64,000 bases of DNA from Streptomyces antibioticus (GCF_001514065.1 NZ_KQ948430.1:117791-181790); one strand, 5' to 3'. Shown: positions 10,139 to 20,313, numbered from the stretch's first letter. Made by a program: numbers and translations. Notes: generated by a model from the sequence alone, not told the origin.

Positions 10139-10594
10139 TCAGCCGCAGTGGCCGAAACCGCTGGTGTAGCTGTCCCAGAAGATCCCGTTGTCGTAGTACT
10201 CGATGCCGCCCGTGTACTTCACGCACTTGTTGGCCGCGGAGACATAGACGGGTCCGGCGTAGTACTGGTATTCCTTCTTGTCCCGCTTCCAGCTTCCGCC
10301 TTCGACGAGAATGCCCGCCTCGGTCACGGCGCCATATCCGACATATCCATTGATATGCATGGTGACGACGCAGTTGTTGCCGTTGGAGGCGTTGTAGAGG
10401 AGGGACACGCGCGCGGCGGGCTTGCCCGTGCTCTTGTCGTATCCGACCGTGTGGGACTCCAGCACGGAATAGCCGGAACCACAGGCCGCCTCGGGAGTGG
10501 ACGCCACCGCGGCGGCCGGCGTCGCGCCGACCAGTCCGACGATGCCGGCTATTCCGAGGGCGGACGCGACGGACAGAATGCGCCTCTTTATCAC
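10139..10594 (-). CDS. SapA-like secreted spore-associated protein
   Basis: A small exported protein of 151 residues. The GTG at 10594 (encoding MIKRRILSV) has GAGGAA just upstream and begins a signal peptide: KRR, a hydrophobic core, then cleavage near ATPAAAVA (about residue 28). The mature part is Tyr/Gly/Asn-rich with four Cys, consistent with disulphides, and the text CGSGYSVLESHTV...NCVVTMHI...YAGPVYVSAANKCVKY matches the spore-associated protein A family as I remember it. The upstream frame to 10645 is not needed. Its placement inserts a developmental gene into an aromatic-biosynthesis neighbourhood. Confidence 0.78.
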   Translation of the reverse strand: MIKRRILSVASALGIAGIVGLVGATPAAAVASTPEAACGSGYSVLESHTVGYDKSTGKPAARVSLLYNASNGNNCVVTMHINGYVGYGAVTEAGILVEGGSWKRDKKEYQYYAGPVYVSAANKCVKYTGGIEYYDNGIFWDSYTSGFGHCG

Positions 10595-10711
10595 AATTCC
10601 TCTTCCATGATCGATGAGAGAGATTGCACAATAGCGATCTCTCACCGCAAGATCACGCGGAATTGAAGAATCCGAATGCGGAAATGCGGCGCCCTTCGCC
10701 CGGGCGCTCCG

Positions 10712-11551
10712 TCACGCGCGCGTGAGGCTCCGTTCACCCACGGCGCGCATCGCCGCCAGGGGCGCCGGAGTGCGGCCCGTCATCTGCTCGACCTGGAGCA
10801 CCGCCTGGTGCACGAGCAGGTCGAGGCCGCTGACGACGGCGCCGCCGAACATCGACCAGCGGGCCGCGAGCTGAGTGGGCCACGGCTCGTAGAGCACGTC
10901 GAAGAGGGTGGTGGGCCGCTCGGGCACGGCCGTGGCGAGGCCGTCCGTGGCGCCCGCCGGGGTGGTGGCGATGACCAGCGGCCGGTGCAACGCGTCCGCC
11001 GCCTCGGACCAGTCCTCCGTGCGGACCTCGACGTCCAGCCGCTCGCCCCACTCCCGCATCTCGGCGGCGCGGACCTCGCTGCGCACGTAGACGACCACCT
11101 CACCGGTGCAGACCCGGGCCAGTGCCGCCAGCGCGGACGACGCCGTGGCGCCGGCGCCGAGGATCGCGGCGGAGTCCACCGTCTCGATGCCGTGCTCGCG
11201 CAGGGCGGCGACGATGCCGGGGATGTCGGTGTTGTCGCCGACCTTGCGGCCGTCCTCGGTGAACACGACCGTGTTGACCGCCTCGACCGAGGCGGCCGTC
11301 TCGCTGATCTCGTCGAGCAGCGGAATGACGGCCCGCTTGAGCGGCATGGTCAACGACAGTCCGGCCCACTCCGGCCCGAGCTCCGCGAAGAAGCCGGGCA
11401 GCGCGGCCTCGTCGATCTCGAACCGGTCGTAGGACCAGCCCTTGAGCCCCAGTTCCTCGTACGCGGCGCGGTGCAGCACCGGGGAGAGGGAGTGGGCGAT
11501 GGGCGAACCGAGCACGGCGGCCCGGCGGGCGTCAGTTGCCCCTGCTGGCAT
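10712..11551 (-). CDS. aroE: Shikimate dehydrogenase (NADP)
   Basis: Reduces 3-dehydroshikimate to shikimate. The 279 residues show the substrate motif SPIAHSLSPVLHRAAY (16-31), the catalytic Lys in SLTMPLK, NTDIPG, and the nucleotide motif GAGATASSA at about 128-136. The ATG at 11551 overlaps the 3' end of mltG by 20 bp, so coupling is likely. No better internal start is evident, because the next candidate would truncate the first beta strand. Confidence 0.95.
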   Translation of the reverse strand: MPAGATDARRAAVLGSPIAHSLSPVLHRAAYEELGLKGWSYDRFEIDEAALPGFFAELGPEWAGLSLTMPLKRAVIPLLDEISETAASVEAVNTVVFTEDGRKVGDNTDIPGIVAALREHGIETVDSAAILGAGATASSALAALARVCTGEVVVYVRSEVRAAEMREWGERLDVEVRTEDWSEAADALHRPLVIATTPAGATDGLATAVPERPTTLFDVLYEPWPTQLAARWSMFGGAVVSGLDLLVHQAVLQVEQMTGRTPAPLAAMRAVGERSLTRA

Positions 11552-13295
11552 CGAACTTGTCCTTGAGTCTCTGGAATTCCTGGTGCGTCCTGGCGAACTC
11601 GGTCTTGCTCACGCCGTCGGTCGCCACGAAGTAGTACCAGCCGTCGTCGGTGGGATTCAGCGTCGACTTGAGCGCCTCGTCACCCGGGTTCCCGATCGGG
11701 CCGGGCGGCAGACCCTTGTGGGTGTACGTGTTGTACGGGTCCTGGTCCTTGTTGATCTCGGACTCGCTGATGTCGATTTTGCTCTCGTTCTTCGCGTAGT
11801 TGAACGTCGAGTCGAACTGCAGGAATCCGTAGGTCTGCGGGTTGCCGTAGTCGAGGCGGTTGTAGACCACCTCCGCGATCTTGCGGTAGTCGTCGGGGGT
11901 CTTGCCCTCGGCCTCGACGAGGCTCGCGATGGTGACGAGGTCCAGGGGGCTGTCGACCTTGAGCGCCTTGGCCTTGGCTTCCAGGTTGAGCGCGTCGTAC
12001 TTCTTCGTGGCCGCGGACACCATGCCCTTGAGGACCGCCTCGGGCTTCATGCCCTTCGCGGCGGGATAGGTGCCCGGGTAGAGGAAGCCCTCCAGCGGAT
12101 CCTTCATCTCGCTGTTCTTCTTCGCCCAGTCCGGAAGTCCGAGGCTCTTGTAATCCGCCTTGGCGACCTTGAGCGTGGCGCCGGATTTCAGGCCCAGTTT
12201 TTCGTCGATGAGCTTGTAGACGGCGATATTCCGCTGACCCGGCGTGACCATCACGGCGTTCTGGCTCTTCGGGTCGAGCATCATTTCGACGGCGCTCTTG
12301 GCGGACATCTCCTTCTTGAGCAGATAAGCGCCGGCCTGGATCGTGTCGCCCTTCGGATTCTGCGTCTGCGCGGAAACAAAGGCATCGACGCTCTTGACGA
12401 CCCCCGCCGCCTCGAGCAGTCGCCCGATCTCAGCACCGGGGGCCCCCTTCGGGATCACCACCGACACGGTCTCGCCCGTGCCATCGCCCGCATAGTCCGG
12501 CGCCGGGGCGAAACGATCCTGGTAAAACTGGTAGCCGAAATAGCCCAGGCCACCGATGACGCCGCCGAAGACCACCACGACCACCAGGCAGGCGCAGCCA
12601 CTGCGCCGCTTCTTCGGCTTCTTGCCGCCGCGGCCCTTGCGATCGCCACGGCCGCCCTGGCCGCTCTGGTCGTCCAGGTCGTCGTCGGTGTCATCGTCCC
12701 CGCCGCCCGCGAAGAAGGCGTGCTCGCCCTGGTCGGGGCCCGGGTCCCAGTCCGTCCGCTCCGGTTCCGGCTCGGCGCGGCGACGGCTCGGCGGCTCCGG
12801 CGGGGGGTACGCGTCGGGGGTGCCGTAGTAGTCGGGCTGGTCACCGGCGCCGTACGCGGCGGCCTGCTGGCCGTACGGGTCCGAGGGGTCCGGGTACTGG
12901 ACGTGCGTGTGCGTCCCGGTGCCCCAGGAGCCGCTGTTGTCGTACTGCTGCTGGTGCTGCTGCTGAGGCTGCTGGGGCGCGTACTGCTGCTGGCCGTACT
13001 GCTGGTTCGGGTCGTACTGCTGCTGGTGCTCCTGGCCGTACTGCTGCTGGTGCTGCTGGTCGTAGTGCTGCTGCTGGAACTGCTGCTGCGCCTGACCGTA
13101 ATCAGCCTGCTGGCCGGTGCCCCAGTCGCCGTACTCGGACTGCTGCGGCGCTTGCGGATAGTGCTGCGGCTGGCCGCCGTAGGCAGCTTGCTGGCCGGCG
13201 TGGCCCTGCTGCCCTTCCCATCCGCCGTCCCCGTAATACGGGTCCTGCGGATGCCACGGTTCGGAGCCTTCCTGGCCCCGGCCATACTCAGTCAT
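11532..13295 (-). CDS. mltG: Endolytic murein transglycosylase MltG with Q-rich cytoplasmic tail
   Basis: Cleaves nascent glycan strands near the membrane. The 587-residue protein has a long cytoplasmic N-terminus (1-232), a single membrane segment (about 233-257, CLVVVVVFGGVIGGLGYF) and an extracellular YceG domain. That domain holds the catalytic Glu in LVEAEGKTPDDYRKIAEVVYNRL (about residue 460) and a LysM-like region before it. The N-terminus is unusual: residues 27-123 are dominated by Gln/Tyr/His, then comes an acidic stretch (198-210) and a Lys/Arg-rich stretch (219-231) next to the membrane. The ruvX-mltG-aroE order is conserved in actinobacteria. Confidence 0.94.
   Translation of the reverse strand: MTEYGRGQEGSEPWHPQDPYYGDGGWEGQQGHAGQQAAYGGQPQHYPQAPQQSEYGDWGTGQQADYGQAQQQFQQQHYDQQHQQQYGQEHQQQYDPNQQYGQQQYAPQQPQQQHQQQYDNSGSWGTGTHTHVQYPDPSDPYGQQAAAYGAGDQPDYYGTPDAYPPPEPPSRRRAEPEPERTDWDPGPDQGEHAFFAGGGDDDTDDDLDDQSGQGGRGDRKGRGGKKPKKRRSGCACLVVVVVFGGVIGGLGYFGYQFYQDRFAPAPDYAGDGTGETVSVVIPKGAPGAEIGRLLEAAGVVKSVDAFVSAQTQNPKGDTIQAGAYLLKKEMSAKSAVEMMLDPKSQNAVMVTPGQRNIAVYKLIDEKLGLKSGATLKVAKADYKSLGLPDWAKKNSEMKDPLEGFLYPGTYPAAKGMKPEAVLKGMVSAATKKYDALNLEAKAKALKVDSPLDLVTIASLVEAEGKTPDDYRKIAEVVYNRLDYGNPQTYGFLQFDSTFNYAKNESKIDISESEINKDQDPYNTYTHKGLPPGPIGNPGDEALKSTLNPTDDGWYYFVATDGVSKTEFARTHQEFQRLKDKFDASRGN
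12927..13217 (-). repeat. Imperfect CAG/CAR triplet tract encoding Gln/Tyr-rich tail
   Basis: On the minus strand this stretch is dominated by CAG codons with interspersed TAC/CAC, giving runs such as QQQHYDQQHQQQYG and QQPQQQHQQQY. It encodes residues 27-123 of MltG. Short near-repeats suggest growth by slippage. It is coding and has no spacer-like structure. Confidence 0.8.
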
Positions 13296-13417
13296 CGATC
13301 CCCTAGAGCCGCGAGGCGGCGGTCGCGCGGCTTGTGGCTCGGCATCCGTTCCGCCTCTCTCTGTGCGGCTCCTGTTCGAACAGCGCCGCGATCGCGCGGA
13401 ACGTTACCGTATCGCGA

Positions 13418-13888
13418 TCAGATGACCACTTCGACGCTCTCTCCGGGTGCTTTACCTGACACCCGTTCGGATTCGAGCGCCTGCTGAAGGATGATCACAG
13501 CGGCCGCTTGATCGATGACGGAGCGGCCCTTCTTGGATTTCACGCCCGAGGCGCGCAGTCCCTGGCTTGCCGTGACCGTGGTCATCCGCTCATCCACCAG
13601 TCGGACCGGGATCGGCGCGATGCCCTTGGCCAGCTCCTGGGCGAAGGCTCTGACCTTGACCGCGGCCGGGCCCTCGCCCCCCTTGAGGGAGCGAGGGAGG
13701 CCGACGACGACCTCGATCGGTTCGTACTCCTCCACCAGCTGCCGCAGCCGGCGGTGGGCGGCCGGGACGTCCCGGCCCGGGACCGTCTCCACCGGAGTGG
13801 CGAGGATCCCGTCGGGGTCGCACGAGGCGACCCCGATCCGGGCGTCCCCGACGTCGATCGCGAGTCGACGTCCTCTGCGCATCGTCAC
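13418..13888 (-). CDS. ruvX: Holliday-junction resolvase-like protein YqgF/RuvX
   Basis: RNase H-fold protein of the YqgF family, implicated in pre-16S rRNA processing and possibly junction resolution. The 156 residues open with [18 protein letters not shown], the Asp-containing first strand. The family's [11 protein letters not shown] and the C-terminal [17 protein letters not shown], with the late Asp, are present. The start overlaps the alaS stop as ATGA. A second in-frame ATG is at 13882. Confidence 0.94.
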   Translation of the reverse strand: MTMRRGRRLAIDVGDARIGVASCDPDGILATPVETVPGRDVPAAHRRLRQLVEEYEPIEVVVGLPRSLKGGEGPAAVKVRAFAQELAKGIAPIPVRLVDERMTTVTASQGLRASGVKSKKGRSVIDQAAAVIILQQALESERVSGKAPGESVEVVI

Positions 13889-16557
13889 TTCGCGGTGTCC
13901 GTGACCAGTCGCTCGACGGCCTCGACGGCCTCGCCGATCGCGGCCGGGTTCTGACCGCCGCCCTGCGCGACGTCCGGCTTGCCGCCACCGCCGCCGCCGA
14001 GGGTCTTGGCGGCCGTACGCACCAGGTCACCGGCCTTGAGACCGCGCTCGCGGGCGGCCTCGTTGGTGGCGATGACCGTCAGCGGCTTGCCATTGGCCAC
14101 CGTGAAGAGCGCGACCACGGCGGCCCGGCCGCCCTGGATACGGCCGCGCACGTCGAGGACCAGCTTGCGCAGGTCGTCGGCGGTCGTGCCGTCCGGGACC
14201 TGACCGGTGACGACGGCGATGCCACGGATGTCCTTGGCGGACTCGGCGAGACCGGCCGCGGCCTGGAGGACCTTCTCCGCGCGGAACTTCTCGATCTCCT
14301 TCTCGGCGTCCTTCAGCTTGCCGAGCATCGCGGAGACCTTCTCCGGGAGCTCCTCCGGACGGCCCTTGATCAGCTCCTGGAGCTGAGCGACGACCGTGTG
14401 CTCACGGGCGAGGAAGTTGTACGCGTCGACACCGACGAGGGCCTCGATACGGCGGACGCCCGAGCCGATCGACGACTCGCCCAGCAGCTTGACCAGGCCG
14501 AGCTGCGAGGTGTTGTGCACGTGGGTGCCGCCGCACAGCTCCTTGGAGAAGTCGCCGATGGTGACGACACGGACCCGCTCGCCGTACTTCTCGCCGAACT
14601 CGGCGATGGCGCCCTGCTTCTTGGCCTCGTCGAGGCTCAGGATCTCGGCGTGCACGTCGAGGTCGCGGGCGAGGACCTCGTTGATCTTCTGCTCGACGTC
14701 GGTCATCACGGCCGTCGGAACGGCGGAGGGGGAACCGAAGTCGAAGCGGAAGCGGCCGGGCTGGTTCTCGGAACCGGCCTGCGCGGCCGTCGGGCCGAGC
14801 GCGTCACGCAGCGCCTGGTGGGTCAGGTGGGTGGCCGAGTGGGCGCGGGCGATGGCCGTACGACGGCGGCTGTCGATCGAGGCGTGCGCCTTGGCACCGA
14901 CCGTCACCTCGCCGAACTGCACTACGCCCTTGTGGACGTAGACGCCCGGGACCGGCTTCTGGCAGTCGCGGATCTCGATGACGGCACCGGAGTCGACCTT
15001 GATCTTGCCGGTGTCACCGATCTGGCCGCCGCCCTCGGCGTAGAACGGGGTGCGGTCGAGGACGATCTCGACCTCGTCGCCCTCGGTCGCGGCCGGCGAG
15101 GAGGCGCCGTCGACGAGGATGCCGACGATCGTGGACTCGCCCTCGGTGTCCAAGTAGCCGATGAACTCGGTCTCACCGGTCCTGTCCGCGATCTCGCGGT
15201 AGGCACCGGCACCGGCGTGGCCGGTCTTCTTGGCCTGGGCGTCGGCCTTGGCGCGCTCCCGCTGCTCCTTCATGAGGCGCCGGAAGCCGTCCTCGTCCAC
15301 CGAAAGGCCCTGCTCGGCGGCCATTTCGAGGGTGAGGTCGATCGGGAAGCCCCAGGTGTCGTGGAGCAGGAACGCCTTGTCGCCGGCGAGGACCGTGCCA
15401 CCGGAGGCCTTGGTCTCGGTGACGGCGGTGTCGAGGATGTTGGTGCCGGCCTTGAGCGTCTTGAGGAAGGCGTTCTCCTCGGCGACGGCGACCTTCTCGA
15501 TGCGCTCGCGGTCGGTGACCAGCTCGGGGTACTGCTGGCCCATCATGTTGATGACGGTGTCGATGAGGTCCAGGACGACCGGGCCGGTGGCGCCGAGCAG
15601 ACGCATGTTCCGGATGGCGCGGCGCATGATGCGGCGCAGGACGTAACCGCGGCCCTCGTTGCCGGGGGTCACGCCGTCGCCGATGAGCATCACGGACGTA
15701 CGCATGTGGTCGGTGACCACGCGCAGGGACACGTCCGAGTCGTGGGCCTCGCCGTACTCGACGCCGGTCAGCTCGGTGGCCTTCTTGATGACGGCCATGG
15801 AGGTGTCGATCTCGTACATGTTCTGCACGCCCTGCAGAATCATGGCGAGACGCTCGAGTCCGAGACCGGTGTCGATGTTCTTGCTCGGCAGTTCGCCGAG
15901 GATCTCGAAGTTGTCCTTGCCGATGCCCTCGCCGCGCTCGTACTGCATGAAGACGAGGTTCCAGATCTCCACGTACCGCTCGTCGTTGACGGCGGGGCCG
16001 CCCTCGACGCCGAACTCGGGGCCGCGGTCGTAGTTGATCTCGGAACAGGGGCCGCAGGGGCCGGGGACGCCCATGGACCAGTAGTTGTCCTTCATGCCGA
16101 GGCGCTGGATGCGCTCCTTCGGCACGCCGACGACCTCGTGCCAGATGCGCTCGGCCTCGTCGTCGTCCTTGTAGACGGTGATCCAGAGCTTCTCCGGCTC
16201 CAGGCCGTAACCACCCTTGTCCTGGGAGCTGGTGAGCAGCTCCCAGGCGTACTTGATGGCGCCTTCCTTGAAGTAGTCGCCGAACGAGAAGTTGCCGCAC
16301 ATCTGGAAGAAGGTGCCGTGGCGGGTGGTCTTGCCGACCTCTTCGATGTCGGGCGTGCGCACGCACTTCTGCACGCTGGTCGCGCGCGGCCACGGCGGCT
16401 TGACCTCACCGAGGAAGTAGGGCTTGAAGGGCACCATGCCGGCGGGGACCAGGAGCAGAGTCGGGTCGTCCGCGATGAGCGACGCCGAAGGGACGACGGT
16501 GTGCCCGCGCTCCTCGAAGAAGCTCAGCCAGCGGCGGCGAATCTCGGCCGACTCCAT
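13885..16557 (-). CDS. alaS: Alanyl-tRNA synthetase
   Basis: Class II synthetase of 890 residues. It has the N-terminal catalytic core with [38 protein letters not shown] (given here only as a family landmark from about residue 60), an editing domain with zinc-ligand motifs AHSATHLTH and CGGTHVH, and a Gly-rich C-Ala domain ([16 protein letters not shown]). It overlaps the upstream small gene by one base (TGATG) and the ruvX start by 4 nt, forming a coupled block. No T-box leader is visible upstream. Confidence 0.98.
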   Translation of the reverse strand: MESAEIRRRWLSFFEERGHTVVPSASLIADDPTLLLVPAGMVPFKPYFLGEVKPPWPRATSVQKCVRTPDIEEVGKTTRHGTFFQMCGNFSFGDYFKEGAIKYAWELLTSSQDKGGYGLEPEKLWITVYKDDDEAERIWHEVVGVPKERIQRLGMKDNYWSMGVPGPCGPCSEINYDRGPEFGVEGGPAVNDERYVEIWNLVFMQYERGEGIGKDNFEILGELPSKNIDTGLGLERLAMILQGVQNMYEIDTSMAVIKKATELTGVEYGEAHDSDVSLRVVTDHMRTSVMLIGDGVTPGNEGRGYVLRRIMRRAIRNMRLLGATGPVVLDLIDTVINMMGQQYPELVTDRERIEKVAVAEENAFLKTLKAGTNILDTAVTETKASGGTVLAGDKAFLLHDTWGFPIDLTLEMAAEQGLSVDEDGFRRLMKEQRERAKADAQAKKTGHAGAGAYREIADRTGETEFIGYLDTEGESTIVGILVDGASSPAATEGDEVEIVLDRTPFYAEGGGQIGDTGKIKVDSGAVIEIRDCQKPVPGVYVHKGVVQFGEVTVGAKAHASIDSRRRTAIARAHSATHLTHQALRDALGPTAAQAGSENQPGRFRFDFGSPSAVPTAVMTDVEQKINEVLARDLDVHAEILSLDEAKKQGAIAEFGEKYGERVRVVTIGDFSKELCGGTHVHNTSQLGLVKLLGESSIGSGVRRIEALVGVDAYNFLAREHTVVAQLQELIKGRPEELPEKVSAMLGKLKDAEKEIEKFRAEKVLQAAAGLAESAKDIRGIAVVTGQVPDGTTADDLRKLVLDVRGRIQGGRAAVVALFTVANGKPLTVIATNEAARERGLKAGDLVRTAAKTLGGGGGGKPDVAQGGGQNPAAIGEAVEAVERLVTDTAK

Positions 16558-16910
16558 CAGTGGTCCTCATTCCGGTTGTACGAGTACGTCTGGTACGTCG
16601 ATCCCTCGACGTACTTCGGGTTGTTGCGGTTCTCGATGGCGGCGAACCGCCGGGGCGCGGGGAGTTCGGGGTTGGCGTTGATGCCCAGCGCCTCCCCCAG
16701 CTCTTCCTCCCGCTGGGCCATGTTGTCGCGGACGTCGAGCGCGAAGCCCACCGCGCGGTCCTTGATGCGGTGACCGGCCTCGATCGCCTTGTTCGCCGCG
16801 GTGGCGGCGAGGCTCTCGGGGGTCAGCTGCCTCAGCTTGCGGTTGACCTTGGTGGTGGCCCACACACCGGCGGCGACGCCCGTGCTGAACCAGAAGGTAC
16901 GGCGGAACAT
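16557..16910 (-). CDS. Small conserved actinobacterial protein (DUF6167-type)
   Basis: The 117-residue protein has a short N-terminal hydrophobic segment ([20 protein letters not shown]) likely to anchor it, then a charged helical region with [13 protein letters not shown] and a polar Tyr/Asn-rich tail. I believe it is the family annotated DUF6167 in Streptomyces; no function is known to me. It is directly coupled to alaS (TGATG) and lies 12 bp after the DUF948-like gene. That suggests co-transcription rather than a role in aminoacylation. Confidence 0.8.
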   Translation of the reverse strand: MFRRTFWFSTGVAAGVWATTKVNRKLRQLTPESLAATAANKAIEAGHRIKDRAVGFALDVRDNMAQREEELGEALGINANPELPAPRRFAAIENRNNPKYVEGSTYQTYSYNRNEDH

Positions 16911-16922
16911 CTGAGCTGGCTC

Positions 16923-17354
16923 CTACTTTCCCCGGTTCTTCCGCCGCGCGGCCGGCACGGTGCGCCCCACGATCACGGTACGCCGGGGCGCCTTGGCGGG
17001 CACGTCGTCCTTGCGGCCCGCGAGGGCCCGGCGCACGCCGTAGCCGAAGGCCGCGACCTTGACCAGCGGGCCGCCGAAGGTGGAGGCGACCGTCGTGGAG
17101 AGCGCGGAGGCGTTGGAGGTGACTTCCTGGACGTCGGAGGCGATCGCGTCGACCCGGTCGATCTGGGTCTGCGCGGAGCGCACCGCCGAGGAGGCGTCCG
17201 CGAGGAGCGGGACGGCCTGGTCGGTCACGTCCGCCACCAGCTTGGTGGTCGCCCTGAGCGTCTGGGCCAGCCTCGCCAGCGCGACGGCGAGGAAGGAGAC
17301 CAGGATCGCCCAGAAGACGGCCACCAGGATGCCGGCCACCTCTCCACCGGACAC
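16923..17354 (-). CDS. DUF948 domain membrane protein
   Basis: A 143-residue protein starting at GTG 17354 (MSGGEVAGIL), with GGGAG upstream. One N-terminal membrane helix (about 5-27, VAGILVAVFWAILVSFLAVAL) is followed by a long predicted helix, LARLAQTLRATTKLVADVTDQAVPLL, of DUF948 type and a basic C-terminus (APRRTVIVGRTVPAARRKNRGK). DUF948 proteins are thought to be surface or membrane coiled-coil proteins; no biochemical role is established. It is first in the run DUF948-DUF6167-alaS-ruvX-mltG-aroE. The longer frame to 17699 is rejected because it crosses the divergent gene. Confidence 0.82.
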   Translation of the reverse strand: MSGGEVAGILVAVFWAILVSFLAVALARLAQTLRATTKLVADVTDQAVPLLADASSAVRSAQTQIDRVDAIASDVQEVTSNASALSTTVASTFGGPLVKVAAFGYGVRRALAGRKDDVPAKAPRRTVIVGRTVPAARRKNRGK

Positions 17355-17523
17355 TGCGCACCCGCTCCCGTATACGTGCTCTGAACATCGGAACCCAAAA
17401 AACAAGTGTCCCGAGCCTATCGCGCCGCGGACGGCACTCCACACCGGTATTGCGGTCCGCGCGCTGCGGACTTGAGCGAAGCGATTGTACGGAGTGATTA
17501 CGGTTGAGTACGCTCCGTGTTCC

Positions 17524-19668
17524 ATGCGGGATGATCGGCTCAGCCACGGCAATCTGCCTCTCGAACTGGACGCGTTCGTGGGCCGCACGGCCGAACTCGC
17601 CGCGCTGTCCCGGCTGCTGGAGACCGCGCGGCTGGTGACCGTCACCGGCGTCGGCGGGGTCGGCAAGTCACGGCTGGCGGCGCGGGCCGCGCTCGGCACG
17701 GGGGCGCGGCGCGTGGAGCTGGCGGCGGTGCGTGATCCGGAGTTCGTCGACTACGCGGTCGTGGACGCGCTGGGGCTGACGGACCACACCACGCGGCTGC
17801 CGCGCGAGACGCTGCTCGCGCGTCTGGACGAGCCGGGCCGTCAACTCCTGCTGGTCCTCGACGGGTTCGAGCATCTCGTCGAGGCCTGCGCCGAGCTGGT
17901 GACCGACCTGCTCGGCCGGGTGCCGGGGCTCACCGTGCTCGCCGTGGGCCGCAGGCCGCTGTCGGTGCCGGGCGAGCGGGTGTTCGCGCTGGCGCCGCTG
18001 AGCGAGGACGAGGCCGTGGAGCTCTTCGTCGACCGGGCGGGGCTGCAGGGCGTGGACGTCGGTGCCGATCCCGACGTGCGCGAGCTGTGCCGGCGGCTGG
18101 ACGGCATCCCGCTCGCCGTCGAGCTCGCGGCGGGCCGGGTGCGCGCCCTGTCCCCGGCCCAGCTGCTGGCCCGGTTCGAGGACCGCTTCCGGCTGCTGAC
18201 GGGTGCCGCCCACGGTTGCCCGGCGCGGCACCGCACCCTGCGCACCGCGATCGGCTGGAGCCATGAGCTGTGCACGCCCGAGGAGCGGCTGCTGTGGTCG
18301 CGGCTGTCGGTGTTCGCCGGGCCGTTCGATCTGGAGGCCGTGGAGTACGTGTGCAGCGGCGACGGTCTGGCCGAGGAGGACGTCCTCGACGTGCTGACGG
18401 AGCTGCTGGCGCAGTCCGTGGTCGGGCGTGAGGAGACGGCGGCCGGGGTGCGCTACCGGATGCTGGACACGGTCCGGGCGTACGGCGAGGACTGGCTGGA
18501 GGCGACCGGGGACGCGGACAGGCTGCGGCGCCGCCACCGCGACTGGTATCTGGGGCTGGCCACCTGGTGCGAGCTGGACTGGTTCTCGCCGCGGCAGGGC
18601 GAGGTGGCGGCGCGGATCGAGGCGGAGCTGCCGAATCTGCGCTGTGCCCTGGAGCGCTGCCTGGCCGATCCGGAGGAGGCGTATCTGGGGCAGTACCTCG
18701 CGGGCTCCCTCTGGTTCTACTGGGCCGGCTGCGGGCGGCTGTCGGAGGGCCGGCACTGGCTGGAGCAGTCCGTGCAGCTGGACTCCGACCACGAGCTGTC
18801 CCGGCTGAAGGCGCTGTGGGTGCTGGGCTATGTCGCGATCCTCCAGGGCGACAAGGTGCCCGCGCTGGCCGCGCTCCAGGAGTGCAGGGAGGAGGCGGAG
18901 CGCTCGGCCAACGCGACGGCGATCGCCTACGCAGAGCATCGCACCGGCTGTCTGGCCCTGGTCACGGACGACATGCCCCGCGCAGAAACGCTGCTGCGCT
19001 CGGCGCTGGAGCGCTACCAGGAGATCGGCGAGCTCAACAGCAACGTCCTGATGGGCCAGGTCGAGCTGGCGATGACCCGGGCCTTCCAGGGCGATCTGCC
19101 AGAGGCCGTGAAACTGTGCGAGGACGTCCGCCGGGTCTGCGAGGACCACGGCGAGCGCTGGACCAGGTCGTACGCCTTGTACGTGCTGGCGTACGCGGCC
19201 TGGACCGACGGGGATCTGGACGGTGCCCGTGAGCTGCTGACCGACAGCCTGGGTGCCGCGCACGCCTTCAGCGATCTGCTGGGCTCGGTGCTGTCGATCG
19301 AGCTGCTGGCCCTGGTCACGGCCGCCCGCGGCGAGGCCGGGGATGCCGCCGAGGCGGCGGTGCTGCAAGGGGCGGCGGGCGCGCTGTGGCCCTCGGTGGG
19401 GCTGCCGCTGTTCGGATCCGCGTACTACAACGCCCCGCGCGAGCTGTGCGAGGCGACGGCCCGGGAGCGGCTGGGCGACGAGCGGTACGAGGAGTGCGTA
19501 CGGCAGGGGGCGCGGATCGACCGGGAGGCCGCGGTGGCGAGGGCGCTGGGTCGGCCGCCGACGCCGCTGCCCGGCCCGCGCGGACAGGCCCGGCACGCCC
19601 GCGGCCCCGTCACCATGCACGAACCCGCCGCCTCCCGCGCCCGGAAGGGCGGGGAGACGGCGGGCTGA
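17524..19668 (+). CDS. STAND-family NB-ARC ATPase with helical repeats
   Basis: The 714-residue cytoplasmic protein resembles the ATPase and sensor parts of AfsR/SARP or LAL regulators. Walker A GVGGVGKS (42-49), Walker B-like LLLVLDGFEHL (about 107-117), the GxP motif DGIPLAVELAAGRVRALSP, then a winged-helix-like region and TPR-like helices (about 350-650) are visible. There is no N-terminal OmpR/BTAD domain and no C-terminal LuxR helix-turn-helix, so no DNA-binding output is apparent. ATG 17524 is chosen because the family's EFVGR-like motif begins at residue 17. No clear Shine-Dalgarno is seen, and alternative GTG/TTG starts lie at 17494 and 17485. Confidence 0.82.
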   Translation: MRDDRLSHGNLPLELDAFVGRTAELAALSRLLETARLVTVTGVGGVGKSRLAARAALGTGARRVELAAVRDPEFVDYAVVDALGLTDHTTRLPRETLLARLDEPGRQLLLVLDGFEHLVEACAELVTDLLGRVPGLTVLAVGRRPLSVPGERVFALAPLSEDEAVELFVDRAGLQGVDVGADPDVRELCRRLDGIPLAVELAAGRVRALSPAQLLARFEDRFRLLTGAAHGCPARHRTLRTAIGWSHELCTPEERLLWSRLSVFAGPFDLEAVEYVCSGDGLAEEDVLDVLTELLAQSVVGREETAAGVRYRMLDTVRAYGEDWLEATGDADRLRRRHRDWYLGLATWCELDWFSPRQGEVAARIEAELPNLRCALERCLADPEEAYLGQYLAGSLWFYWAGCGRLSEGRHWLEQSVQLDSDHELSRLKALWVLGYVAILQGDKVPALAALQECREEAERSANATAIAYAEHRTGCLALVTDDMPRAETLLRSALERYQEIGELNSNVLMGQVELAMTRAFQGDLPEAVKLCEDVRRVCEDHGERWTRSYALYVLAYAAWTDGDLDGARELLTDSLGAAHAFSDLLGSVLSIELLALVTAARGEAGDAAEAAVLQGAAGALWPSVGLPLFGSAYYNAPRELCEATARERLGDERYEECVRQGARIDREAAVARALGRPPTPLPGPRGQARHARGPVTMHEPAASRARKGGETAG

Positions 19669-19698
19669 GGCGGTGCTGGTACTACAGTCTGCTGGTGA

Positions 19699-20313
19699 TC
19701 AGCGGGCGTAGTACTCGACGACGAGCTGCTCGTCGCAGATCACCGGGATCTCCTTGCGGTTCGGCTCACGGTCCAGGCGGAACGCCAGGGCCTTGAGGTT
19801 CACCTGGAGGTAGCGCGGGGTCTCACCCTCGGGGGCGAAGCCACCCTCGCGGGCGATCGAGAAGAGGGTCTTCTCGCGGCTGCGCTCACGGACCATCACG
19901 ACGTCGTCGGGACGGACGCGGAACGACGGCTTGTCGACCTTGCCGCCGTTGACCTCGATGTGGCCGTGGACGACCATCTGACGGGCCTGGTAGATGGTGC
20001 GGGCGATGCCCGAACGCAGGACCAGGGCGTCGAGACGGCGCTCGAGCTCGATGATCAGAGCCTCACCGGTCTTGCCCTGGACCTTGGAGGCACGCTCGTA
20101 GGCGCGGACGAGCTGACGCTCGGACACGTCGTACTGCGCACGCAGACGCTGCTTCTCCAGCAGACGGACCTTGTAGTCCGAGTTCTGCTTGCGGCCACGG
20201 CCGTGCTCACCCGGCGGGTAGGGACGGGCCTCGAAGTACTTGACGGCCTTCGGGGTCAGCGCGATGCCGAGGGCACGCGACTTCTTGACCTTGGGGCGGG
20301 ACTGGTTCGCCAC
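19699..20313 (-). CDS. rpsD: 30S ribosomal protein S4
   Basis: Primary 16S rRNA-binding protein. The 204 residues begin at GTG 20313 ([28 protein letters not shown]) and include the S4 RNA-binding domain [32 protein letters not shown]. It has no zinc-finger cysteines at the N-terminus, so it is the zinc-independent form. It is monocistronic here rather than in the alpha operon, as in S. coelicolor. Its 3' end lies only 30 bp from the convergent STAND gene with no obvious terminator between them. Confidence 0.97.
   Translation of the reverse strand: MANQSRPKVKKSRALGIALTPKAVKYFEARPYPPGEHGRGRKQNSDYKVRLLEKQRLRAQYDVSERQLVRAYERASKVQGKTGEALIIELERRLDALVLRSGIARTIYQARQMVVHGHIEVNGGKVDKPSFRVRPDDVVMVRERSREKTLFSIAREGGFAPEGETPRYLQVNLKALAFRLDREPNRKEIPVICDEQLVVEYYAR

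Noticed and set aside
12927-13217. Possible CRISPR or satellite array
   Set aside because: Triplet repeats are in frame with mltG and encode Gln/Tyr. There are no spacers and no direct repeat of CRISPR size.
17668-19620. 650-codon open frame opposite the STAND ATPase
   Set aside because: Low-complexity, Arg/Gln/Pro-rich text with no domain. It is an antisense shadow of a gene with clear motifs.
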